NCBI GenBank assembly: GCA_948567375.1
Contig: OX419762.1
Span: 44,869,034 to 44,933,033 of the forward strand
Direction of reading: 5' to 3'
Length of the DNA stretch: 64,000 nucleotides
Source of the DNA: Lunularia cruciata
Lineage: Eukaryota; Streptophyta; Marchantiopsida; Lunulariales; Lunulariaceae
Shown here in pieces: positions 11,052 through 20,379 of the stretch. Within the stretch, counting starts at the first letter, position 1, and each line of letters begins with the position of its first letter. Made by a program: the position numbers and the translations under genes. The notes beneath the pieces were generated by a model that was not told where the DNA came from, searched no databases, and saw nothing but the letters and a program-made list of their open reading frames with translations.

Positions 11052-11795
11052 TGTAATACTCCGAGGACAAGAGAAGAGAGAAAACACAGATTGCACACTC
11101 AAACATTTGATGCCCCAAGGGAGCACCTTCTCTTTATTATATAGACAAAGAGGATCTCCTCCAAGGAAGCTCCACCATAGGATTAGGGACACAGATAGGT
11201 GACATGTCAGCAAGCTCTACCCTTGGATTAATTACTTGGATGGGTGACCTGTCTGGTCTAGGTCCTATCTGGTTGGTCAAACGAGCTTTGATTGGAGGGA
11301 ATCTTTTAGGGAATCTTCCTGTAGGAATCTCAGAATCACATGAGTAAGGTACCATTGGAAAGCTCTCGACGAGACAAACCAGGGGGGAAGGAAGGCCAGC
11401 CTCTCCTCTGTTGGGGGGGGGGGGGAATGTGCACATTTTCGAGGCCTAATTCATCCGTTTAGGCCTCCGAAATTGCCTTCAAAGATTTCAAGCATATTTT
11501 GATTCCTACTCTATTAATAGAAGTCCTCTTTTGGTGATACCTCTTTCTGATCTGTTTAGTCCATCATGTGTAACATCCTTCCAGATGTTACCAAACCAAT
11601 TCTCACCTTTAAATCATATGTCTAGCTATTGGTTCTAAGGTTCTCAAGTCTATTTCGGTTTCTGCCCTATTAGTAGAAGTACTCTTTTGGTGATACTTCT
11701 ATCTGATCTATTTTGACCATCATATATAACATCATTCTAGATGTTACCAAACCAAATTTCACATCTAGATCATATGGTTAACCCTTGGTATTACA
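11052..11795 (-). repeat. 5' LTR of element 1
   Basis: Promoter-bearing LTR in element orientation. A candidate TATA box (CTATATAATA on the minus strand) lies at about 11135-11144. A G-run at about 11416-11425 differs in length from the other LTR. Flanked on the right by the ATAAG duplication at 11796-11800. Confidence 0.95.
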
Positions 11796-12315
11796 ATAAG
11801 TGTGAAGCCAAGCTTTGGCACCCTTCCCATGCAAGAAAAGATCCTAGCTCCATTGGGTAAATGAGAATCCATTGGGTAAAGAAGTAAAGGATGCTAGAAA
11901 GGGTAGGAGTGTGCAAATGATCATTGAGTTCCACTTGAATTTTCATAGAGTATAGGGATAGAAATTTACAAAAGGAGGAAGTGTTGTAAGTGCGAATCTT
12001 GGTAATATATCATGAGCCAATTGAAGGGATGTTTGGAAAGCATGGGTGCTTGAGTCAACTATTATGATAGGTGGAAATAGAAATAGATGTTCCTCATGTA
12101 AAAGCCTATTTGCCAAAATGAGAGCCACTAGCGCCCATGCTCTTATGAAAGTTGTTGGTGCAACAACCTCTTGTGAAGTGATACCACATCCTCCTATGGC
12201 TATAAGAAAAAGATATTTATAGTTGTTGCCAATTATTTGATAATTGTAGGAGCATAAAATGCCCTAAGAGTTTAGAAAAGATATGGTGCATGTGACTATC
12301 AAGGTCCATAGATGT
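11796..12315 (-). pseudogene. non-LTR-type reverse transcriptase gene, middle block
   Basis: 520 bp of older sequence between elements 1 and 2. The minus-strand translation gives a well-preserved stretch, GGCGITSQEVVAPTTFIRAW then LVALILANRLLHEE (about 12200-12060), followed by HAFQTSLQLAHDILPRF. This is the region downstream of the polymerase palm in the same gene that resumes at 17937 and at 5181. Element 2 inserted at 12315/17937 and element 1 at 11796/5181. Confidence 0.6.
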
Positions 12316-12727
12316 TGTAAAAGACCAAATCCGTGGAGAGAAATAGGAGAATGGAAACTCACATTGGGACACTTGAATGAGAGAAAACTCCAAATGCCTA
12401 GCATGAGCTTTGGCTTTGGTATTTATAGATAGCATACAAGGCCTTTGAGAAGCTTCTCAAGAAGCTTCCTCAAGCCGCTTTCTTAGAGTGCAAGCCAAGT
12501 TAACTAGGAAGCTTCTCAAGAAGCTTTCTTCTAGAAGCCGTCTACTTGTCGTGCAAGCTAAACTAGTTGGAAGCTTCTAAAAGCTACTTACTTGAAGTGC
12601 AAGCTAAGATAGTTGGGAAGCTTCCCAAGAAGCTTCCTAGGTACTTCCAGAATATTCTAGGTTAATTTTTCTTATGTGCTACTTTGTAAGCCCAACTAAC
12701 TTTGTCGCTAAACTCCATATTGTTACA
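12316..12727 (-). repeat. 3' LTR of element 2
   Basis: Matches 17523-17936 over its length with scattered substitutions and a small indel in the AAGCTTC-rich part. A purine-rich stretch (minus strand GGCGGGGGAATA, 12728-12739) precedes it as the likely polypurine tract. Confidence 0.93.
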
Positions 12728-12739
12728 TATTCCCCCGCC

Positions 12740-13456
12740 GTTAGTTGGTGACGTCCTCGTTGCCAGTGAAGCTTCAAATTCTTGGATGGCCATCGGTGCA
12801 TTTTGGAGGTGAGAAAGAGGTTCCCATGTGGCATCATGAAGGGGATACCGTTTCCAAAGGACCTTGTACTCCGTATGTTGGTGATGGCCTTGTTGAATAT
12901 GGCAACATGCAAGGATACAATCAACTTCGTACTCCTCATGATCATTGATAGGGATAGGAAGAGGGGGAGGTTGGACTCAAGAGGAAAAGGAAGAGGGGTT
13001 AGGAACAAAGGGTTTCAACTTGGAAACATGAAAGACAGGATGGATACACATGTGACAAGGCAAGGCAAGTCGATAAGCAACAGGAGAGACAATTTGGGTG
13101 ATATCAAAAGGTCCTATCCAAGTAGGGGCAAGTTTACAAACTTGGGTATCAAGTAGGAGAGGGAGGTTACTAGAAGATAACATGACTTTATCAATGACTT
13201 CAAAGGTGAGATCACGACAATGGTGGTCAACATATTGTTTTTGGCAATTCTGAGCAACAAGGAGGTGAGACTTGGCTTGTTGAAGAGATTGGGATATAGT
13301 GGTCAAGAATGTGGAAGTATGAGGAACTTGAGATGGAGGAGGAGCAAGAAGAGAATCTAGAACAAGCAAATCTTGGCCAAAATTTAGAAGAGAGGAGAAA
13401 ATCCAATGCTTTCTTGTTTGGAATTGTTGTAGGCAAATTCTGCAACTACAAGACAT
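12740..13456 (-). pseudogene. element 2 integrase C-terminus and chromodomain
   Basis: The stretch 13456-12977 carries the integrase C-terminal module (KLAPTWIGPFDITQI, HPVFHVSKLKPF). It ends at a single TGA (12977-12979); the same frame then continues without a stop through a complete chromodomain at about 12940-12770: EEYEVDCILACCH, HTEYKVLWKRYPLHDATWEP. The aromatic cage positions are present. A frame change near 13385 separates this part from the integrase core. The family role is recognition of methylated histone tails for targeting. Confidence 0.85.
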
Positions 13457-14268
13457 TCATCCCAATTGGTATGGTGGACATTGACAAAGGCACGCAACAT
13501 ATCCTCCAATGTACGATTTGCACATTTGGTTTGTCCATCAGTTTGAGGATGATAGGCCATGGACAAAATAAGCTTGGTGCCGAGTATTTGGAAGAATGCT
13601 TGCCAAAACTTCTCAGTAAATCAAGGATCACGGTCGGAGATGAGTCCATGTGGCATCCCATGATGCTTGAAGACATTGTTGAAGTAGATTTGCATTAAGT
13701 TTGGAGCATCCATGGTATCATAGGTTGGTGCCAAGTGGATTTGCTTACTAAGCTTATCCACAAACACCACAATTGCAGTGTGCCTTTGTTTTGTCTTTGG
13801 CAAGGATGTGATAAGATCCAAGCTCACATGCTCCCAGCAAGTAGATGGAACGGCGAGTGGTTGAAGGAGTCCACTCGGCTTTTGGTTGCTAGCCTTGTTA
13901 TGTTGGCAGCTCTCACACGATCGGACAAATTCTCATACATCTCGTGTCATGTTGGGCCACCACCATTGACGTTGGAGGGTACCCAAGGTCTTGTCCACAC
14001 CCATGTGACCAGCGATGGGTAAATCATGGGCTTCTTGAAGGCACATAAGTCAAAGATCACCTTTAGCTAGAACATAGATCCGGTCCTCTTCGAATAAAAG
14101 TCTCTCCTTGATGTAGAAGGTGTTGTACTCCTTATTGCATGCCATAAGGAAACCATGTACTATTTGGAAGAAGGGATCTTGGTGTAGAGCTGGCTGAAAC
14201 TCATTTTGGACCTTAGAGTCAACTGACATTGTTGAAATTGCCAATGTGATGAGAAGAAGAGATTTCAA
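13384..14268 (-). pseudogene. element 2 integrase zinc-binding domain and core
   Basis: Open stretches 14268-14050, 13827-13621 and 13566-13384 share one frame. The core motifs are MSLDLITSLPK (first Asp), HGLISDRDP (second Asp) and HPQTDGQTKCANRT. As in element 1, Lys (13525-13527) stands where the catalytic Glu of the DDE triad is expected. Between 14050 and 13850 the plus-strand text corresponds to the His/Cys zinc-binding region with stops. Confidence 0.82.
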
Positions 14269-14502
14269 ATCAGGTCATCGTGATAAAGCATCAGGGATGA
14301 CATGGAACCAACCTGGTTTGTACTCAAGTTTGATGTCATATAGTTGGATTTGTGCCTCCCATTGATGATGTTGACTCTTCATGTGTTCCAAGTGTAAGGT
14401 CTACAACAATGGTTTGTGATCAATTTGCATGATCACTTGTTTCCCCAAGAGGTAATGCCTCCATACCTTGGTGGCGTATACCATTGCAAGTTATTCTCAA
14501 TC

Positions 14503-15480
14503 TCAAGCATAATAGTTTTGTTTAGCCATATTGAGTTGGCGAGACACAAAGGCAATGGGATGGAGTCCATTTGGGAATTCTTGTTGCAGCACAACTCCAA
14601 TTGCAAAGTTAGAAGCATCAAAATCAACCACATAGGGTAGTTGAGGATCATATGGTTGAAGAATGGGTGAAGACACCATATGCTTTAACTTCAAGAATGC
14701 CTCTTCATGCTTGGTGGTCCACTGGAAGCTCAAGTTCTTTCTCAAGAGGTCAATCAATGGTGAAGCCACATGAGCATAATAATGGATGAATTGTTGGTAA
14801 AAATTGACCAATCCATTGAATGCCCATATTTTTGTAGCATCTTTTGGGGTAGGCCAATCAGTAATGGCCTTGATTTTCTCTTCTTCCATCTTGATCCCCT
14901 CTGATGAGATCTTATGACCCAAGAAGGTAACCTCCTTTTGCCAAAAGGCACACTTTGACTTCTTGTAGTAAAATTTCCATTGTCATAGTCTTCTTAGGAC
15001 TTCTTGCACATGATTCACGTCTTCTACCTTTGTCTTACTATAGATTAAGATATCATCCAAGAACACCACCAAGGACCAATCCAATAGTCAATCCAACACC
15101 AAATGCATCTGATCTATGAAGATTGCTGGAGCATTAATGAGTCCGAAAGGTAGAACTCTATACTCAAAATGCCTATACCTGGTACGAAAGGTATACATTT
15201 GCACATCCTCTCTATTAATAGGAATTTGCCAATAGCCGCTACAAAGATCCAACTTGGAAAAGTAGCGTGCTCCACTTAGTTGATCAAGCAAGTCATCGAT
15301 CCGAGGCAAGGGATATGCATTCTTCACAGTTTGCTTATTGAGCCCATGATAATCAATATAGAAACAAAGTCCTCTATCCTTCTTTGGAAAAAATAGTACC
15401 GGTGCTCCCCAAAGAGAGGTACTATGTTGTATGAAGTCCTTCTCCAACAACTCTATAAGTGTTGTTTGCAACTCCTCCAA
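14503..15480 (-). pseudogene. element 2 reverse transcriptase and RNase H
   Basis: Two open stretches in one frame. The first, 15480-15088, carries RT fingers and palm: [38 protein letters not shown]. After a stop at 15088 the catalytic VFLDDILIYS follows at about 15070-15041. The second, 14922-14503, carries GHKISSEGIKM, then the connection region and the start of RNase H (VVDFDASNFAIGVVLQQEF, first catalytic Asp present). The remainder of RNase H lies in the text down to about 14280 with stops. Confidence 0.87.
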
Positions 15481-15956
15481 CTCCTTTGGTTAGAGCCGAT
15501 AGATCGGTCTACTCACTAGAGTACTCCCTGGCAATAGCTCAATCTTGAAGGGCATACCTCGATTGGAGGGTAATCCCTTTGGTAGATCATCCAAAAACAC
15601 GTCCACAAACTCCTTAACTATCCAATCAACCATTGCTTGATGAGGCTCTCGGCCCTCCGTAGATTGTTCTTATGCAATCGGCTTGATCCACACCACAAAT
15701 ATAGACTTATCTTCCTCCAAAACTTGCTCTATGGCTACTTTACTAACAAACTTCCCTTTTAGGGACTCATCTCTATTCCAAGCTTGCTCCCTTGTTGCTT
15801 CTTGGCAAACTTCCCACCTTGGGACTCATCTCCCTACTAGGTTTGCTCTATGGCTACCCTCTCAACAAACTTCCCATCTTGGGACTGACAATTCATAAGT
15901 GTCTTACTTAGAGGTGCCAGACAACCTAATAAAAAATTCCTACCTTGGTGTTGTAC

Positions 15957-16275
15957 TTAAATTTGGTGTCGGGTCCAATCAAATTGAACCTTATGATATT
16001 CAAGCCAAGGTAGACCCAGAATGATATCATAGTGTAGAGGTGCCACTACGAACCTCATACACTCTAAATACTCCTTCCCAATCTTGAAGGTAACAAGATG
16101 CAAGGTGCAGAATGCAGAACCCTTTCTACCATCCGCCATCATCAAACTACTTCCAATCACTGGCTTGATAGGAATACCCAATTCCTTTGCTACTTACATA
16201 GACATGCAATTCTCTAAACTTCCAGAATCAACCAAAATCCTACAACCCCAATTAGATATTGTACCTTGCAAGTGA
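15957..16275 (-). pseudogene. element 2 aspartic protease
   Basis: The active-site loop reads ILVDSGSLENC at about 16240-16205 with the DSG triad intact. One in-frame TAA then precedes the 16181-15957 stretch carrying VVAPLHYDIILGLPWLEYH, the C-terminal part of the retropepsin fold. The role is processing of Gag-Pol. Confidence 0.75.
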
Positions 16276-16351
16276 AGCAAACTTGCATAGGTCAAGCCTT
16301 CAATCCCATTAGAACTAATCAAGCTCCTAGTAGGGGGTTCAAAATCTCCTA

Positions 16352-17200
16352 CTAAAATTCTTTGTTTCCTTGATCATTCTGCTCCCCAACCTCCACCTGG
16401 GCAACTTGTCGAGGTTTGTCCATTCTTGAGTGGACATTAAGCAATGCGATGCCCCATTTGGCGACAATAAAAACAACCACCATTTTATTGTAGTTTCTCT
16501 CTATCTGCCATGCCAAGTGGTCTTTGTTGAATGCCATCAATCTCCATTGGTGCTGGCTCCTCCACTTGTGTGTAGTGTATTGGTAGGCTCTATAGAGGTC
16601 AAGGTCGAGGCCAAGTTGTTGCCACCAAGAAATCAAAATGTTTGGCCAACCGCATGGCTTCCTCCAAGTGTTGTGGCTCTCACATGGTTACCTCTAATTT
16701 AGTTCTTGCCTTCAAGCCCCTCATGAATTGATCTAGAGCTTCACTTTCCAATATATTTGGAATTTGCATGATGGTATTTTGGAACTGCATGATGTAACTT
16801 CTTACAGAGCCAATCTATTTCAACTTTGCCAACTTATCCCGTGCAACTCATGTGGTATTTATAGCTTGGAACTGACTAATTATTGTGCTCTTGAATTCTG
16901 CCCATGTCAAGATTGGTGTAACTATTTGTAATTCAGCTTGCTCCACTCAGAATCTCCACCAAAGCTTTGCTACTCCATCCAATTTGCCAAAAGCCAAGAG
17001 AATCTAGTTTTGCTCGTCTTGTAGATTGGTAGCTTTAAAATAACATTCAAAATCAAATACAAAATTCTCCACTACACCCAAAAGATTCTTGCCTTCAAAT
17101 ACCTTGGGTTTAGAGAATCTGATCCAAACTTCTCCTTCTCAAATTGGTACTCTCTCCACTTACTCTTGTTGTCAAAGATCTAGTTCATCCAACAGTCAAG
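16352..17200 (-). pseudogene. element 2 gag remnant with zinc knuckle
   Basis: Heavily frameshifted gag. The zinc knuckle is at 16476-16435: CFYCRQMGH, then a stop inside the final spacer, then the last Cys of the CCHC array. Upstream text (16700-17100) retains short gag-like fragments in changing frames. Start and end are approximate. Confidence 0.6.
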
Positions 17201-17268
17201 TAAGGTGCTCAATTTGTTATTGCATAGCAAGGATAACATTGGGTATTGCCACCATGGTTGCTACTCTA

Positions 17269-17535
17269 TCACACCACCCCTAATCTATCTAATTTACTAA
17301 CACATAGAAACAACACGTCCAGTTCTCCATAAGTTACAACCGGAAGCACCAAGGGTTCCTCAGATATGGTGATCATATGCAGAAAATCTTGTCCAAAATG
17401 CAAGGTGATGAATTGTGTAATGATGCTTGGGTAGTATTTGGACACAAAAATCCCAATGGTTTGGTGGAAGTGGATTTGGTGGTCCATAAATTCCATCCAT
17501 CCCATTCCTGCTCTGATACCAATGTAAAAGACCAA
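17269..17535 (-). CDS. small leader ORF of element 2
   Basis: 88 codons overlapping the primer-binding site region and ending before gag. The conserved block is TLHFGQDFLHM, then PLVLPVVTYGELDVLFL. It corresponds to the leader ORFs of element 1 (10911-10482) and of the 37.6-kb relic. No known family is recognised. Confidence 0.5.
   Translation of the reverse strand: MVFYIGIRAGMGWMEFMDHQIHFHQTIGIFVSKYYPSIITQFITLHFGQDFLHMITISEEPLVLPVVTYGELDVLFLCVSKLDRLGVV
17510..17521 (-). other. primer-binding site of element 2 (tRNA-iMet)
   Basis: Minus strand TGGTATCAGAGC, one base from the LTR edge, identical to that of element 1. Confidence 0.92.
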
Positions 17536-17626
17536 ATCTGAGGAGAGAAATAGGAGAATGGAAATTCACATTAGGACACTTGAATGAGGGAAAACTCCAA
17601 ATGCCTAGCATGAGCTTTGGCTTTGG

Positions 17627-17634
17627 TATTTATA
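17627..17634 (-). promoter_or_regulatory. TATA box in the element 2 LTR
   Basis: TATAAATA on the minus strand, immediately downstream (in element sense) of the palindrome array. It is conserved in the 3' LTR at about 12420. Confidence 0.6.
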
Positions 17635-17649
17635 GGTAGCATACAAGGC

Positions 17650-17845
17650 CTTTGAGAAGCTTCTCAAGAAGCTTCCTCAAGCCGCTTTCTTAGAGTGCAA
17701 GCCAAGTTAACTAGGAAGCTTCTTAAGAAGCTTCCCTCTAGAAGCTGCCTACTTGGCGTGCAAGCTAAGCTAGTTGGAAGCTTCTAGGAGCTTCCTTCTA
17801 AAAGCTACTTACTTGACGTGCAAGCTAAGCTAGCCAAGAAGCTTC
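17650..17845 (-). promoter_or_regulatory. GAAGCTTC palindrome array in U3
   Basis: Repeated palindromic blocks such as GAAGCTTCTCAAGAAGCTTC, TTCTAGAAGC and GGAAGCTTCTAGGAGCTTCC lie just upstream of the TATA box. They contain GAAnnTTC pairs as in heat-shock elements. The copy at 12445-12640 is similar. A role in stress-induced transcription is inference only. Confidence 0.45.
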
Positions 17846-17936
17846 CTAGGTACTTCCAGAATATTCTAGGCTAATTTGTCTTATGTGCTACTTCGTAAGG
17901 CCGACTAACTTCATCGCTAAACTCCATATTGTTACA

Positions 17937-19089
17937 AATGTGGTACAAGTACCAATATGAAAGGGTATGTACATGCCAAATATGATGCTCTTGGGACATA
18001 ACATTGCAGAGGGAATGAGTAGGTCAAGTATGTGTTCCCCAACAAAGGGAGTGAGTGTGTATGGGTAGTGGTCCAAGTCAATGAAATTGAGATATAAAAG
18101 CTACAAAAATCCTTAACTTTGAGAGGGGAGTCCAATACCCTCAATCCTCTTATTGGGAATTGGAAACCTAATGGGAAGTTAGAGAGGATGAGGATTATAT
18201 GTAGGCACCATACCATGCATTACAAGTCTAAAATTGTAAACCCAAGGTCTCAAGACTAAGGGTGAAAGCATGCAGTGCTTGGACTACATCCTTCAATGGG
18301 CCCAAGATGTGGGTATCATCTGATAGGGATGGCAAAGGACATGTGGAAAAAGTGGCTACAACCTCACTCAAATCTATGTGGTGAGCTATGGAAAATTAGG
18401 GCCCTCCCAAAGGATCTATGTTGCATGTACCCTCTACAGATGGTAACTAAGTGAACTCCTCAATGGTAGTACAATGGTTGTACAAAAATAGTGTCTCAAT
18501 GTTCTAAAAATTATGCACAAAATGGATCAAGGAGGGGATGTAATCCCTTGCCAAATGAAGGGCTCAAAATAAAGTTGGATGAGAAATGGAATTGAAGGCA
18601 TTTGATATGTCCACTTGGACAACCACATAGTCAAGGTAGAGGTTCAAGGAAGATCTAATGCCCACAATAATTGTCTCACAACCACCTAATGTGGTTACTA
18701 CGTATTGATGAAGAGACAAGAAAGATGAGGAGGAGTAGTGAAATTGTAGAAAAATGGTGCATGACACTAACTGCAAGAAGATATCTCTTATGGCTATGGG
18801 GCATAGACCATGTGTCTCCTTTGATAGAGCAAGGAGATGCACCAAAAAAAAAAGCAGCGCCCAAGGGCACCAAACCAAAGGCAAGAAGCTGCCAAAATGC
18901 AAAGAGAAGTGGGGAGCCTAAGTCTAGCATATCAAGGGAGAAAAACTCTTGTAAATGCTCAAAAACAAGTCTTGATGGACCTTTTACCAAAAAGCATGGA
19001 CCATGGAGTAGACTATGAGTAAAGAAGGACTCCATAAGTTGTAGCTCCTTATCAAGGTGGTAATCATGGATAAAAGAAGGAAGGTCCAT
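17937..19089 (-). pseudogene. non-LTR-type reverse transcriptase gene, 5' and palm block
   Basis: The best-preserved part of an old polymerase gene. Reading the minus strand, 19089-18676 gives SRLVFEHLQEFF ... ALSKETHGLCPIAI fragments. 18902-18564 gives HQYVVTTLGGCETIIVGIRS and VVVQVDISNAFNSISHPTLF, the palm motif with its catalytic Asp and NAFN. 18326-18315 encodes LSDD within SLSDDTHILGPLKDVVQAL, the second catalytic pair. 18216-17932 gives FPIRGLRVLDSPL and following. These are LINE-like RT features known from plant and algal mobile elements. Frameshifts are frequent. It continues at 12315 and 5181. Confidence 0.65.
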
Positions 19090-19967
19090 ACGTGGCTAAT
19101 GGATGGAGATCCTATAAAGCTAAGAGAGTGTCAATGAAGAATTGTGATGGTCTAGAGGATAAGAGTGCCTACATTGCTTGCCAATACTCCCCTATTTGTC
19201 CTCACATTAAGGAATGCCATAAATGATGATGCTCTTGAGGTGGAGTGTGGGCCTGTGGGGACCTTGTGATTTGTCTACCTGATGCTTGTGCTTGGGTGGT
19301 GTATTCTTCCTATAAAGTAGACCAATCTCCTCATAGAAACCAATGAATCTAAGAAGTTGTCTAGTAAGGTCCAGTAGAGACATTTCTCTCCTAATCATCT
19401 GCCAAGATGGCATATAGGAGTATAGAAACCATGGAGCTTATTAGATGGCAAAGGGGCATAGAGATCCTATTGTATATGCAATGATGGTGTAAGCCTGGTA
19501 GAAGGGACTGAAGGGGATCCAAGGAGTGAAGCCAAGAGTCAAGTAGAGCCTATACTAAGAGGGCTAGAGTATGAAGATGGTCTAATGGAGTAGGAGAGCA
19601 ATGGTCTTTTCTCTCATCCGTAAGCATCTAGCTTGCCCTTGATGCTATGCCAAACCAACATCCACCCATGGACTATCAGAAGAAGACTGCATAGGCCATT
19701 GGTGAGCTCAGATGTAAGGGGGTCCTAAGGGTATTTAGGTAAGAATGGCAATCAAAGGTGGTGGGGTTTTGGAGGGATTTGGAGGATCAAAGTGGGTTAT
19801 GGTGGTGGTGGTGGTGGAGTTGGGACACAAGGAGGAGAGGGAGGACTAGAGGGGATAATGAGTGGAAAACCTCAATAAGAGAATCCACCAAAGTAGGGTC
19901 CTCACCAAGGATGATGGAGGACATGGCAAATGAGTAAAAGGAGCTCTATCAAGGATAACTTGAGCCT
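19090..19967. other. region upstream of the reverse transcriptase block, unassigned
   Basis: On the minus strand this would precede the polymerase. One short stretch (19413-19207, MPSWQMIRREMSLLDLTRQL) may be N-terminal coding sequence of the same element but shows no diagnostic motif. A GGT-trinucleotide run is at about 19800-19815. Confidence 0.3.
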
Positions 19968-20178
19968 CTATGGGAGTATGCTAGCCCTTAATGGGTGGTG
20001 CCTAGATCTATGCCCTAGTTGCACATAAGGAGTATGGTGGGTGCTAGATGAGGAGCTTTGCCATGATAGTCCTTCTAGCTACCCGTGCTAAAGAACATTG
20101 CATGCATCATGAAAGAGTCTTCTAAGAATCTCCCATCTCCCAACTCCTAGGAGATACAACAAAATAAAGATCTAAAAG
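19968..20178. repeat. dispersed repeat R1, first copy
   Basis: About 200 bp from ctatgggagtatgctagccc to ataaagatct is repeated in the same orientation at 23555-23758 with moderate divergence. Shared blocks include agatctatgccctagttg and gcatcatgaaagag. Confidence 0.75.
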
Positions 20179-20325
20179 AGTAAATGTCCAAAACATATGC
20201 CAAAACATGAACATACCCAAGAACAAACACACAAGCACAAAATTGATGGTGAGAAAGTGAAGATGTAAAGAGATGTAAAGAGAGCCTATTTACTACCAAA
20301 GGATAACCTAACATTTTTAACTTAA

Positions 20326-20379
20326 GATGCAAAATCAAGAATAAGGTAGTAAGACTACACCAAAGTGCGATCAACAAAT
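20326..20379. repeat. dispersed repeat R2, first copy
   Basis: gatgcaaaatcaagaataag and the following 30 bases recur at 22943-22996 in the same orientation. Order is R1-R2 here but R2-R1 at the second site, so this is not a simple duplication. Confidence 0.75.

Larger units (their letters stand above)
5182..11795 (-). mobile_element. element 1: full-length Ty3/gypsy chromovirus
   Basis: This is a complete LTR retrotransposon, 6614 bp, transcribed on the minus strand. It has two LTRs of 742 and 744 bp with ends TGTAATAC...GTATTACA, a perfect 5-bp target duplication (ATAAG), a primer-binding site matching initiator tRNA-Met, and a polypurine tract. Coding order is leader ORFs, gag with zinc knuckle, protease, reverse transcriptase, RNase H, integrase and chromodomain; that order and the chromodomain define a chromovirus. 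By eye the LTRs differ at about 20-25 positions, roughly 3 percent, mostly transitions, so the insertion is moderately young. Pol carries in-frame stops, so the copy is not autonomous. It sits inside an older reverse-transcriptase gene. Confidence 0.95.
12316..17936 (-). mobile_element. element 2: full-length but decayed Ty3/gypsy chromovirus
   Basis: 5621 bp on the minus strand. The LTRs are 12316-12727 and 17523-17936, with ends TGTAAAAG...TGTTACA. The flanking pentamers GATGT (12311-12315) and AATGT (17937-17941) match at 4 of 5 bases. The primer-binding site matches initiator tRNA-Met (17510-17521). Coding order is leader ORF, gag, protease, reverse transcriptase, RNase H, integrase, chromodomain, all interrupted by stops and frameshifts. 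It is a second chromovirus with different LTRs from element 1. It is older by its decay and inserted in the same ancestral gene. Confidence 0.93.
17523..17936 (-). repeat. 5' LTR of element 2
   Basis: In element orientation it holds an array of AAGCTTC palindromes, then a TATA box, then the transcribed part. It ends TGTTACA at 17936 next to the imperfect target duplication AATGT. Confidence 0.93.

Noticed and set aside
18837-19022. Plus-strand Lys/Arg-rich open frames over the polymerase block
   Set aside because: They are shadows of the minus-strand reverse-transcriptase reading, which has recognisable motifs.
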